From Hyaloscypha bicolor E (Eukaryota > Ascomycota > Leotiomycetes > Helotiales > Hyaloscyphaceae): DNA of 64,000 nt. The notes under the pieces were generated by a model. It saw only the letters and a list, made by a program, of their open reading frames with translations. It was not told where the DNA came from and made no database searches. A program made the translations under genes and the position numbers. Of this stretch, positions 53,985 through 64,000 are shown piece by piece; position 1 is the first letter of the stretch; every line of letters starts with the position of its first letter. The stretch covers positions 1 through 64,000 of the forward strand of contig NW_020194562.1 of assembly GCF_002865645.1 (NCBI RefSeq). Reading direction: 5' to 3'.

Positions 53985-55425
53985 TTTGAGAAGAGGTAGG
54001 ATTATTGAATTGTGCTGTATGAGATGTCGATGTATGGAAAAAGTTTCAAGCTCTCGATGTTGAAGGTTTGGAAACCGTTCGGAATGTCATTGAGGAGTGT
54101 AAAATTCTCTGTCAGAGGCAGACTCTGAGGTAGAGGAGCAAAGCTTTCCCGCCCTAGTCTCACTGTTCACTTTATTGGTCAAGTCCTATGCAGATTAAGA
54201 CTTGCCATCCATGAGTGCGTTGCGATTCGCCAAGCAAATATATGTGGCTTGCATGGATTCAAATGCTGGATCTCACCGAGTACGGACCAGTGCAGTCCAT
54301 TGGATACGATACGTCTGGGTGGGAGCCCATTGTAAGACTTGCTACCTGAGGGCGCACTTGTCGAGGATGGAGATACTGTTAGATGCCCGAATAAGATGTC
54401 AATATAGAAGGTGAGAACAGAACAAAGTGCTACCTCAGCTCACAAGTCGGCGAGCGAGCCAATAAGATGGAAGGCATTATATGTGCATCGGAATGTACGG
54501 GCGCATCTTTTCGGTGAGTAATTAGCTCAATTCTATCGGCTCGCCCGAGTACGGACTCCGCATGTCTGAGCAAACGATGGAATAAACCCAGCCCAGGGTC
54601 AAGAACTCGTAAGCTAGTGGAATTTGGGGAAGCCCTTGTGGGGGTTGCAGCATTGGCTTAATCAACTGACCACTTTGGGTGGCTTGACGCAGGACGATTA
54701 CACTGGCTGTTGGGGGTGAAGACCGCTAATCCCTCACACCTCTCATCTCCACCAAACCTCTCGCCATTGCCGCCTGGGTTGTAAGTCGATTGAGGTTAAG
54801 GGCGGCGCCACTTCCTACAGGCTCACGCCGGGGAAGAGCGAACCACAGGCAGCTCCCTCGCAGAATGGACGCACCTTCCTCCGCATTCCAGAAATCGTCA
54901 TGTGATAATTCATCCTCCCACAGTATTATGCAGTCTTTCGAGCTCTCGCCTTACCTGCCCGGCCGCTAGCCCCTTTTGGATGCATCGAGTGAACTGGCTA
55001 GGGAATCATGGCTGGTACTCCCTGTTGGCTCAGTATTTGAGGATTTGGCCCAATGATAAGGCTGACTAGGGATGGAAAGAGCGGGCGAAGCGAGTAGAGA
55101 GGCCAGATACCTGACCTGCCTCTTCTCGGGGAAAGTTCCTTCTCGATTATATCTTGGGGAATAAGTTACGTACGCTCTGTCTCACTTCCAAACAAAAGCA
55201 AAGCTGGGGCTTGGTCACGTGGCTGCAACCTGGTTGGGCTGTGAAATCGATTGGCTATTATTGAAGGCCCCCGAACACAGCCCCGAGCCTTACCTACGGG
55301 CCTCATCATATATTCTCAGAACTCACAATGATTCTCAGTGCTCTTTCGCCTGCTAGGATATACGAGTGAGCAGTTCTCTTTCCCTCCAGAAAAGCTGAGA
55401 ACTGGTCTATTTGGAGTAAGTCGAC
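53985..55425. other. intergenic
   Basis: About 1.4 kb of normal composition with no supported frame. A short upstream ATG at 55327 before the next gene opens a small uORF-like frame that ends at TGA 55366-55368. Confidence 0.45.
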
Positions 55426-56856
55426 ATGGCCCACAAGGCGAAGCCGAAGTTAAAGCCGAGTCCGACCCAATCGACGAAAACAACACAGAAGACCAAATCA
55501 ATTCAGAAGACAAAAACGACAAAAGAGACAACAACAACTGAAAATGCAAACAAGAATAACTTGACGCCATCCTCATTCACGGAGCCCGTTCTTCGAGTTG
55601 TCAGCCCTCCTTCAGCTGGAAAAGGATCTAAATCACCCCAGAAGCCACAGCCTGACGAAGATGGAACCACCAAAACACCAATCGTTGTTTTCCACAAACA
55701 GGAAAAGGAGGACAACATTGCCGACATCATCGGCGTAAAGACTCTTACCATGTGGAAGAAATCCTCAGGACGAAGCAAATCCTGGGCAAACTGTCGACGA
55801 ACAAAACTAAGCCAAGGTGACTTAGAGCTCCTGGCGCAGTCACAGACACGCTCAGTTTCTTTCGGGTGGCAATTCTCTAGTATGGTAACACCATCATTGT
55901 TTGCTCGAAGTCACGGCATACGTGTCAATTCGGAACCCACACAAAAGCGATTGTCAACCGCTCGGACATCTGGGTATCTGGCTGTAGACCAGAATCGATA
56001 TGTCCCACTCCCAAGAGGGCGTCCTGTATTTGGATGGGCTAAACGTCAGGGGAGTGAACATCGAGCTGAATTGGGGTTCCTCCGTCTCACAATCAACCGT
56101 GAGGACGTGAACCTCACACGAGAAGCATACCTTTCGGAAATCGATCTCTCAAAATCAGACGCGCCTGGTAGCAAAAGACCTTGGAGAGTTGCCGGGATTC
56201 AGTGTTTTCCTGTTTTGCGTTTTCTACGGAATGAGAGTCATGCCGATGTTTACTTGATTCAAAATCCCAACAACCCATTCAAATTGTACCACGCTCATGC
56301 TTTCTTGAATGATGGTTTGTCGGGCAATTGGTCTACATTTGCGAAGAGGAAGATGAAGCACCTGCGGGGAAGTCGAGATTTTCTTACTGAGACTATTCAA
56401 CGAGGAAGGGTTATCATTATCATGAAGGCCGGTCCAAACGCAGAGGAGTTTCATCTCAATAATACGCAAAAGGAGTTTCCACCATTGCCAGGTATTGGTG
56501 AGAAGTCCACAGGTTTTCTAAATAATTCTGGAGCTGACAATAATTTCTTAGATCCGAAGTCTGTAAAGATTCGCCCAAACAAAAACAGGATTTCTTATGC
56601 TGCCGTGGTAGGGCGGAACCGAAGTTCGAAGCATTGTCTTGATTCTAATCATCGAGCATACAAGGCTTGGGAGAACCGAAATGGAAGAGGCAAGACGAAG
56701 GCAATACCCAAAGTTGTTCCCAGTCGTGCCATTGAAGAGAGCCAGTTGGACACGAAGAGCGAGGATTTCTCTGCTTGGGTGACGGTGGGCAGGAGGAGGC
56801 TTCAGGGTATCGCCCTCCGCAATCGGGGTTCAAAGTTGTCAAAAGTTATTATGTAA
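55426..56856 (+). CDS. basic protein of unknown function, 476 aa
   Basis: A single exon runs from ATG 55426 to TAA. The first ~80 residues are low-complexity Lys/Thr/Ser/Pro (KTTQKTKSIQKTKTTKET), likely disordered. The middle (residues ~90-350) is folded-looking, with RSVSFGWQFSSMVTPSLFAR, RPVFGWAKRQGSEHRAELGF and DVYLIQNPNNPFKLYHAHAF. The tail is basic again with AWVTVGRRRLQG. I do not recognise a domain. The charge pattern would suit a nucleic-acid-associated protein, but that is only inference. Confidence 0.7.
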   Translation: MAHKAKPKLKPSPTQSTKTTQKTKSIQKTKTTKETTTTENANKNNLTPSSFTEPVLRVVSPPSAGKGSKSPQKPQPDEDGTTKTPIVVFHKQEKEDNIADIIGVKTLTMWKKSSGRSKSWANCRRTKLSQGDLELLAQSQTRSVSFGWQFSSMVTPSLFARSHGIRVNSEPTQKRLSTARTSGYLAVDQNRYVPLPRGRPVFGWAKRQGSEHRAELGFLRLTINREDVNLTREAYLSEIDLSKSDAPGSKRPWRVAGIQCFPVLRFLRNESHADVYLIQNPNNPFKLYHAHAFLNDGLSGNWSTFAKRKMKHLRGSRDFLTETIQRGRVIIIMKAGPNAEEFHLNNTQKEFPPLPGIGEKSTGFLNNSGADNNFLDPKSVKIRPNKNRISYAAVVGRNRSSKHCLDSNHRAYKAWENRNGRGKTKAIPKVVPSRAIEESQLDTKSEDFSAWVTVGRRRLQGIALRNRGSKLSKVIM

Positions 56857-57500
56857 GATCGTTTTCCAAGTCAATGGACTCTCCATTTCTGTCAACTTAT
56901 CTTTGAGAACTGATATGTTTTGCCAAATATGTCTTGTGGAAGAATTCAAGCAGTGATGACAAATTGCGTGATAACTTGAAACCTGCAAAACACATGAGGG
57001 ATGGTGCACAATGATGAGACAGGCAGATTTTATCATCAAAGAATGTGTTGTATTCAAATTCTATGACGAAATAACGTATTGGTTGTGGCTCCTTGCTTGG
57101 CCTTAACGGCTGTCACGAAGTTACCAACGACAACCAGTAATCCATCTCCCCAGGCCCCATTCATTCCCCATCGATTCCCCAAAATAATCCCCAAAACACT
57201 TCTGTGATCATTCCCTTAAACTTTGACAGGCAAGATCCTGCCAATCTACAAGTCTAGTTCTTCTTTCCAACTCAGAGTTCCATTGTACCTGACGGGATTT
57301 TTTGGTGGGTTTGTGCCGCTCGTCAGAGGGCATCCACGGAACAACAGTGCCGACAGGTTGGTGCCAGGCACGTGGGGGCTCCATAAGATGTCCGATAATA
57401 GTCTGGACGGATAAAACTAGCACGTGGATCTCTGTGATCGCAGCGTGGCTAGTTCTTCATGTCTAGAATACCCAACATCATCCTTTTCGTCGGCATCGTT
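56857..57500. other. intergenic, convergent 3' ends
   Basis: Between two convergent genes. Short frames have no recognisable content. Confidence 0.5.
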
Positions 57501-58528
57501 TCAGTTGCTAGGGCCAACCTGAACTGCATGGCGTTTGCCATCTTTTGATTTCTCGGTCTTTCTTCTGATGTGACGTAGAAGATGATCCTTTCGAATGAAT
57601 GTCTCTCCACATTTGCAAGCAAAGGGACGTGCTGATCCTTCTCGGCATGATGATGCTGTTTGTAGGTGGCGTCTTAGATCTTTTGGGATCGTGAAACGCT
57701 GCCCACAACCATCACATTTGCTGGCATGCCGATGGGATGTGTGAATGTGAGACCTGTAGTCATTAGCAAAATCCAGCCATATGACAACAGAACATACCCG
57801 ACTCGTTGTTCGCTTGTGAAAAATGCGGAACAATGCGGACATTTGAAGGACGGAAGGACCGATATTTGACTCTTGCGATTCTGATGTGACTTATGACAGA
57901 GAGTTTCATTCCCAAGTGGTGTTGAAACTGTACTGCTCAGGCCGGAGAAATCATAATCAGAGCGCGGAATCGACGATAGTGGCATAGAATTCCAATCTGA
58001 TTGAAGTAGTGATGTGGAATCCTGAAATACCATGCAGTTTGAACCATCTGGGAAAGCTAGCAAAGCTTCCAGTTCGACGTCAATGTCAAAATTGGCGGGG
58101 ACATTAAGGTCAAGGGATTGTTGACTGAATCCAGATGGTTCATAGGCTGGTTGAAATACCGCTGATAAGCTGTCCGTTCCAGCCACAATTGCGCCCGGAG
58201 GTTCGTAAGAAACACTCTCAAGCGCAATTGGGCATCCCTGGTGGATTTCAACATCACCCGAAACGAATTCGGGATTGATATTATCAATCCACCAAGGCGG
58301 ATGCGGAGCAGCGATCGTGACGGCGGCGCGGAATTCATCATTCCAAACCTGGCCCTGCAATTGATACGATGCTAACGGAGGGTATGGGTTAAGAAGAAAC
58401 TCAGACTTGTTAGATTGACATGACCCGCTGAGTTTTAGGTCATGACCATGATGATTTGGGGGAATGATGGGGAAGACGAAGCCGCCCCTCTGGCGCTTCG
58501 TCGGGGGTTTACCTTGAATGGGCGGGGA
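57501..58528 (-). CDS. C2H2 zinc-finger protein, probable transcription factor (5' end uncertain)
   Basis: Two exons are clear: ...57798 and 57753-57501, with a 44-bp intron (GTATGT...CTACAG). The splice joins CPHCSAFFTSEQRVG to SHIHTSHRHA and completes a C2H2 finger. A second (CDGCGQRFTIPKDLRRH) and a third, atypical finger (FACKCGETFIRKDHLLRHIR) follow. The N-terminal part is Ser/Pro/acidic, as in activation regions. The frame is open back to 58528 (PPTKRQRGG, then PIIPPNHHGHD), but no in-frame ATG is found. An acceptor-like TTTCTAGTTAG just upstream suggests a further 5' exon, so the start is unresolved. Likely nuclear; targets unknown. Confidence 0.75.
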
Positions 58529-58934
58529 CTAACTAGAAATACCATTTAATATTAGAAAAATATACTCCAATTATCTTGCCAAGGTGCAGAGAAGAAGGTG
58601 TTGACCTACCGATGGATCACACACAAGAGTGTTGAGGAGAAAAAAACCGAAACGGGGAAAGGTCTGCCTTTTCAAGACCAACTCGACGAGGCTGACTCTC
58701 AGAGCCTGATCAGGGGTGCGACAATCTCATTGGGGGCCCCCGGGGCGTGCGGCAGGCTCCAGCGCCATCGCATGTCATCGGTGCAAGGGCATGGAAGGCT
58801 GTGCATTTGAAACACCAGGGAGGCTTAATAAGTGACTATTCTAAGCATAGCTGTACTCGAAAGCAAAAGTGGGTGCAAGGCTAGCATTTGTGGCTGTCGA
58901 CAGAAATTCTCACCGAAAAGTAATTCCTCACCAG
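58529..58934. other. 5' flank of the zinc-finger gene
   Basis: Contains a donor-like GTAGGT near 58600 (minus strand) that could belong to a 5' UTR intron. No separate gene. Confidence 0.4.
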
Positions 58935-59374
58935 GTACGGAGATCGCGGCATAAAGTATCGGGAATACAGGGCATTTGTGCTGAAAGTCCACTATAGAGC
59001 TCATTTCTGGCACACTCAACCGCTATAAGCCTCTATATTTCTAGGCTATTACCCTGAAAATGCCCTATAAGCAGTTAACAAGGGGTGGCACACCTTTTAA
59101 AGCCTTCTCCCCTGTCGTTACAGGGGCTACCTCGCTAAAGAGCCCTATGATTGCTCTCCTTACAGCGTCCGAGCGCTATAGTTGCTCCGCCAGCAGCGCT
59201 AACACCCCTGAAGATCTTCCACAGCCTTGCGAATGTCTCACAGCGTGCTTTCAGGGCGTATAGCCTAGAGTTACAGGGTCTTATAGCGGGCTCAGCCCCT
59301 ACTATTGCACGCTATAGTGGGTTTAGAGTCCCAACGCGCTGTATTCCCGATACATTATGCCGCGATCTCCGTAC
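58935..59374. repeat. 440-bp unit with 36-bp terminal inverted repeats
   Basis: The left arm 58935-58970 (GTACGGAGATCGCGGCATAA...) and right arm 59339-59374 are inverted copies with one mismatch. The interior is rich in GCTATA and CCCTATAA words and has no convincing frame. No target duplication is visible next to the arms, so it may be a MITE of another class, a worn insertion, or a structured locus. Confidence 0.65.
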
Positions 59375-59419
59375 GAGGCCCCCTATCACAGTCATATGGT
59401 TCCTTACTCTTACTGATAT

Positions 59420-59760
59420 TAGAATTAATATTAAAAATTAATTTTTTATTATATTTTCTTTATAATTTTATTAAAACTTAATTTTATTTTAATATTATAT
59501 AACTTTATAATACTTTTATTAAATTTTAAAAGAAAAATAAGATTTAAATCTCTTATTATTTCTTTATTAATTTCCTTTACTAATTTCTTTAATAAAAAAC
59601 TAATATTAAAAATTAAAGCTATATATTATTTAAGTTTTAAAATTATATTAGTACTTATATTTATAACTTATATATTAATTAAAACTTGTTTGAAATATAT
59701 ATTAAGTAATATAGATAGCAAATCTGAACTTCTAACCTTTACTTATTAAGTAAGAGTGAG
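59420..59760. other. AT-rich patch
   Basis: Short RIP-like AT-rich interval between the inverted-repeat unit and the esterase gene. No frame. Confidence 0.55.
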
Positions 59761-59793
59761 TATTTCAGAGAGCGTGCGTTAATAAGCCAGATC

Positions 59794-60945
59794 TCACAAA
59801 TTTCGACATGCTGCATTGGTTCTTCCCAGGTTAAGCGACCCAATATTTGCATTTCCTTGGAAGATGGATCCGCTACCCATCATGTTCACAGTCCCCGAGT
59901 ATTCGATCCTTTTCTCTCGTTCCTTTGGAAGCTGGGCAGGAATCTGTTCAAGCTCCTGGGCCCACAGCCAGAGTCGTCCAGAAACCATTATATAACCTCC
60001 ATCATCCAATCCGGTGAACCGTGCCATGCTCATATGGTTACTGTGTATGCTTTGGCTTTCATACCCGGGGAGAATGGCAGAGTGCTTTGGGACGATCTGC
60101 GCGAAGGATACATGTTAGCCCATGATTATCTCATGCTAATGTCATCAACTCACTTCTCCAACGCCGCCAACGCGGTATTCTTCATAGAAGCAAAATATCT
60201 TCATCTTCTTCCCAATTTCGCGTCTGGTATCCAGCATGGTATGGAAGTCTTGCTGGACAGCTGCCAACATCTCTGAGCCTGGAGTCAGAACACGCACGAT
60301 GTCTCTATTGGGTTTCGAGAAGATCGACGATATTCCAGTCAACACATTTCCCCATCTGGCCAAATCAGAGCCGGCATGTGGCGTTCCAAGGAAAATGATC
60401 CCCTTAACAGCGTCTAGCAGCGCGTTCAGGTGTGCTTCTGCTGCATTCCGGCATATTAAGAGACCCTGACTACATGATCAGAAGCTTGGCGTAACGTAGG
60501 TAAGAATTGGTTACCTGCTCGCACACAAGGCCTCCCAAGCTATGGGCTACAAAGAATGTCGGCCGATCGATAGCTCTAGCCCTCATTTTGTTCATAGCGA
60601 GCTCATGCGCAAGGCTCTTGCCATGATCGCGGAGCGAATTGGAAGACGCAGCATCCAACGCGCGGACGACGTCTGCGTCGTAGCCAAATGTAAGTATTCG
60701 GGCGTTTGGAAGATCTTTGGGTAGCAAATCTGAGGGCCAGAAAGTTCGGGTCGTTTTATGTGTCCAAGTTGTTTCTCGGTTTCCTGTCAATCCGTGGACA
60801 AAAACAATACTGCGGTTTGCTCAGCACCACCCACCTGCCACGGCCAGGAATTATGCGCTTACTCTAGCGTTGGGAATACGGGTTCTGCTAGTGTTTGCAG
60901 ACCGTAGGGGCCAGCTGTGGAAGGCAGCTCGTTGGCCGCAGCCAT
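59794..60945 (-). CDS. SesB-like serine esterase/lipase with C-terminal amyloid-like motif
   Basis: Four exons (60945-60863, 60809-60515, 60465-60154, 60096-59794) give 330 aa with every phase closing. Introns of 53, 49 and 57 bp have GTAAGC, GTAACC and GTGAGT donors. The alpha/beta-hydrolase fold reads DIVFVHGLTGNRETTW (oxyanion HG at 33-34), FVAHSLGGLVCEQ (nucleophile Ser118 in HSLGG), GIIFLGTPHAGSDLARWGN and VPKHSAILPGYESQSIHSNH. This is the DUF676-like esterase that fungi use as an NLR effector or N-terminal domain. After the enzyme, residues ~296-321 hold GTVNMMGSGSIFQGN, a Gly/Asn/Gln motif like those that nucleate amyloid in fungal signalling. The same motif opens the divergent neighbour. 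I infer a membrane-acting cell-death effector switched on by amyloid templating. Confidence 0.9.
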
Positions 60946-61171
60946 ATCTTCGTCTTGAGAAGTTGCTTGTAGTTGCAGTGAGGCTATTTATCTTTCAACT
61001 CCACTGTCTGAGCACATTGGGTTCGTAAACGCGGGGTCCTCGTTCTCGTACTCGTATCCGACCAATCAATCACTTCGCAATCCAGCCTCACTTGCTCGCT
61101 ATCATCTGAACATTTTTCTATACTCCTTATGGGGTTTATGCGCATTTTAACGAAGAGAGTCGGTGGCAAGC
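60946..61171. promoter_or_regulatory. 226-bp bidirectional promoter of the amyloid-motif gene pair
   Basis: The two ATGs (60945 minus, 61172 plus) are only 226 bp apart, so both genes must share their control region. A CCAAT word at 61062-61066 lies centrally, with CT-rich stretches toward the plus-strand gene. Co-expression is a reasonable inference. Confidence 0.6.
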
Positions 61172-63962
61172 ATGTCAAGAGAATGCGCTTCCAACGACTC
61201 CCAGCTTGATGGCCCCCGCACGTACTCTGGCACGATCAATGCCCACGGCTCGGGCCACATATTCCAGGGCAATCACAATGTCGGGCAATTGAACGATATG
61301 AGGCAATTCTATACCGGTAAGATTCCAGGCTATGATTCACGCCCCGAAGCGAAGGAACGCTACCGTATGCTAACGGTCGGTGCGGGCCAGAATCCTCGAA
61401 CTCTTTCCAAGCAGTAGAATACTTGGCCCAAAGCCTTGCCGCAATTTTGGAGGACACACGGCTACTCTTGCAAGATATCGAGGTGGACGACAATGGCAAG
61501 CAAGCTGTTGCGTTGGCCGAGCGGCGCCATGCAAAAATCATTGAAGATCTACAGGCAGTTCGGGAACGTTGGTTGCGAATTGAGGATGACTCGGCATCGA
61601 GTGTGGAGAGAAGCGAAGTGTCGACCCAGATGAAAGATACCAAGACGAGAATAAAGGCGGATACTTCTTGGCTCACCATGAAGCATACCGAATACACACA
61701 GTAAGCTTTCTGGAGACATACTTCCGTCGAACTATAAAATGGAGTACCAGCCATCGGAGTCAGGTCCCTCGAAACCTTGAAGCTGCGACAAATGTTGGGG
61801 AGGTTCGTTGAGGTTCGGCGGCAATCCCGCGAGACCTCTGCCTTTTCAGTAGACACATCGCGTTCACTAACCCCGAATCGCAAGGAAATCTGGAGACAGA
61901 TTCGAAAGGACTTGCAATCCGCCGGCTTAACTCCAGAGATCTTTTACAGAAACAAGTCGCAAATTGTGACTCTTCTTAGAGGGAATCTTCCCGAGCACGA
62001 ACTCGAAGATATTCAAACGGAGAATATGGACCTGGAGGATGATACAGCGATGATTGGTGGCATAGAGCATAACGTACCGATTATCGATCTCACGGAGGAA
62101 CCGAGTCAGAGTTTTTCCGTCCCGCGAACCAACGGGTTACAGACCTCGGATAGGAATCTAACTCAAAATGAACCCGGGTCAAACCTTGCGACTATAACCT
62201 TCTCATCAGATGAAATGTCCTCGGATGTCTCCGTATCTCGTGGATCGATTTCTCATTTTGGCCATTGGCATGACGCCGAGAACTCCCTTAGTCCAAAACC
62301 TGGCCGGTGGTACCCGCCCTACAAGACATCAAGTATCCAGGAGGCAGTCCGAAGGGTTGAATTGGAGGTTCAACATAGGTGGTCAAAGAGTAGGCTCCGG
62401 ACAATGCTTCAGGGTATTATCTCGGGAACCTGGCTCGTCGACGATGATGCCCTAGACAGCATCTTGACCATAGCCAACAAAGCGTTCTTCCATGAAGCAC
62501 TTTCTGGTCGTGTACGATGGCATTGGTCGCAAGAGCAACCATACGGCGGTTTATGTCTCTCGAGCACCGGAGTCCGACCCAGCGCGAATGGGGGTTACGA
62601 GACGTCGATCATGCTCTCAGCAAGGCTAAGGGCTTTTGAGCAAGAGTCTGAAGAGAGGGCCATATTAATCAGGGTGTTCCTGAATGAACTCATACAGTGC
62701 TACCTTTTCATCTCCTGTGGTATTAGGGATGGCCGATGGAACAAACGCGCTGACGCGATACGCAACATTGCCGAAGCTATGGACCGCTGGATTGAAAACA
62801 TTGATCACAATCTCTCTGGAACCCGTAGGATTGTTAACGGTGGTCTCAATCTCTCTGGAATCCGTATGACTAGAAACTATATCAACGGCGAGTGGGCTCT
62901 TGAACAGCTAGGTACGAGGATCCAAAATCCAGAGCATCGTACTTACACACAAATCGTCATTTGTGTCAATCGCATGGAGCATAAAAATCGAATCTATACA
63001 CCCCACTCAAATCAGCAATTTGCATGCAATCACCATTGCAAACCGGAATCGATGATTGGTATGACCTTGAGCGGGTCGCTTCACATCCTTGGCGTAGTGA
63101 ATTCTGTGACTTGTCTCGAAAATGAAAGAGTGGTGTATAAAGCATTCGATTCGAGGACCCAGCTTTGGTATGCAGTGAAAGCTCTCAACAAAACATCGGC
63201 GCGTCTACGCGTACATAAAGAGTCTATTTGCGTCCATGATAAAGTATCTGCTCACCCAAATATAATTCCCCTTATTAAGATAGTTGACTCCGACCGCTAT
63301 CTTTATACTGTCATGCCTTACTACCCGGAAGGCGGCCTTTTCGACAGTATTACGCAGTCAAGGAGGACTTTTGACGATGATTCCATTCGCAACACCTTTC
63401 TTCAGCTTCTGGATGCTGTAGAACACTGTCACCGCCTCAGAGTTTACCACCTGGATCTCAAGCCTGAGCATATTCTGGTCTCTGGTAATCAAATTTTACT
63501 GGCTGGTTTTAGTCTGTCAAGAACGGAAGAGATAGCAGGCTATTTAGGAAGCAAATTTTACGCTAGTCCAGGCACGTATTGATTGCGATCCTTCAAACGT
63601 TCATAAACTTACCAGTGACATCAACATCAGAAAACCGGCTTGCACTTTTCACAGACGCGTCATATAGATGTGCTCCTCATGATATATGGTCGCTAGGTGT
63701 TATCCTAGTAAACTTGACCTGCGGTCGCAATCCGTGGAAAGAAGCAACTTTCGATGACCCCACGTATGTTGCCTTTATGAACGACCGTAACTTTCTCAGG
63801 ACCACTTTACCGCTATCAGAAGAAGCAAATTCTATATTGTGTCAAATCTTCGATCGTGATCCATCCACGCGGATCAGTATTCAGGAGCTTAAGCACGAAG
63901 TCTCTCAGTGCCCTTCTTTCAGGACTGAGCTGCCCTACTCACATCATGTTTCGAACACTTGA
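61172..63962 (+). CDS. amyloid-motif protein with degenerate SprT-like and pseudokinase domains
   Basis: Four exons (61172-61316, 61391-61700, 61764-63571, 63631-63962) give 864 aa. Introns 1 and 2 are GT-AG. Intron 3 is read as GC-AG (CCAG|GCACGT), restoring FYASP|EN...IWSLGVILVNLTCGR. Residues 17-40 carry GTINAHGSGHIFQGN, matching the esterase tail next door. Residues ~50-190 are helical. Residues ~330-490 look like a fungal SprT-like protease fold (DSILTIANKAFFHEAL) whose HExxH is replaced by NELIQ (459-463). A kinase fold fills the C-terminus: the Lys of YAVKAL (K624) and Asp of HLDLKPEH (D716) remain, but the metal-binding Asn is His721, DFG is GFS (733-735), and the Gly loop is lost. 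Catalysis is unlikely. I infer a receptor/scaffold that passes a signal to the esterase. Confidence 0.85.
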
Positions 63963-64000
63963 TTGTTAAGGCTTCGCTGCTGCACGGGGCCTTCAGCAGA

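Overview
The window looks like a chromosome segment of a filamentous ascomycete (Pezizomycotina). The supporting signs are short GT-AG introns (about 43-75 bp), HET and ankyrin-CorA proteins, NLR-type N-termini, and long AT-rich blocks whose repeat copies differ almost only by C-to-T / G-to-A changes, as repeat-induced point mutation (RIP) would leave. I cannot name the species. Many open frames near gene starts begin at TTG or GTG, so I moved CDS starts to real ATGs and rebuilt multi-exon genes by hand. Where a full gene model is given, the exon phases close exactly.

Layout. 1-6.4 kb: RIP-ruined transposon sequence (a long element with a tRNA-like module, a 182-bp tandem repeat, and a ~130-bp terminal element). 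6.4-11.0 kb: one nine-exon ankyrin/CorA-like gene. 11.4-15 kb: a second, more heavily mutated copy of the 1-1.9 kb element. 15.5-22 kb: relics (a CBM6 tail, a frameshifted alpha/beta hydrolase), one two-TM protein with an NLR-type N-terminus, and AT-rich DNA. 22.3-24.9 kb: an intact HET-domain gene. 25.8-28.3 kb: a 746-bp hAT-type non-autonomous element, then AT-rich DNA. 28.5-30.2 kb: a type I membrane protein. 33.1-35.8 kb: a pseudogene whose stops look RIP-made. 36.5-50.5 kb: a cluster bracketed by two copies of a second hAT-like MITE, holding an MDR-type ABC transporter, bacterial-type murA and murB, a SAM methyltransferase and a carnitine/choline-acyltransferase-fold protein. 50.5-58.5 kb: fungal proteins of unknown function and a zinc-finger protein. 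59.8-64 kb: a divergent pair, a SesB-like serine esterase and an 864-aa protein.

Two systems stand out. (1) 59.8-64.0 kb: the esterase ends, and the 864-aa protein begins, with the same Gly/Asn/Gln motif (GTVNMMGSGSIFQGN and GTINAHGSGHIFQGN). This suggests homotypic amyloid signalling like that of fungal NLR/HET-s/SesB systems, but the partner is not an NLR: it carries a degenerate SprT-like domain (NELIQ instead of HELIH) and a kinase fold with DFG changed to GFS and the catalytic-loop Asn changed to His. That is a pseudokinase/pseudoprotease receptor paired with an esterase effector, conceptually like RHIM-kinase necroptosis. (2) 42.8-45.7 kb: intronless MurA and MurB with all catalytic residues I could check, i.e. 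a predicted UDP-N-acetylmuramate pathway in a fungus, next to an exporter, an acyltransferase and a methyltransferase. Function is inferred in both cases.
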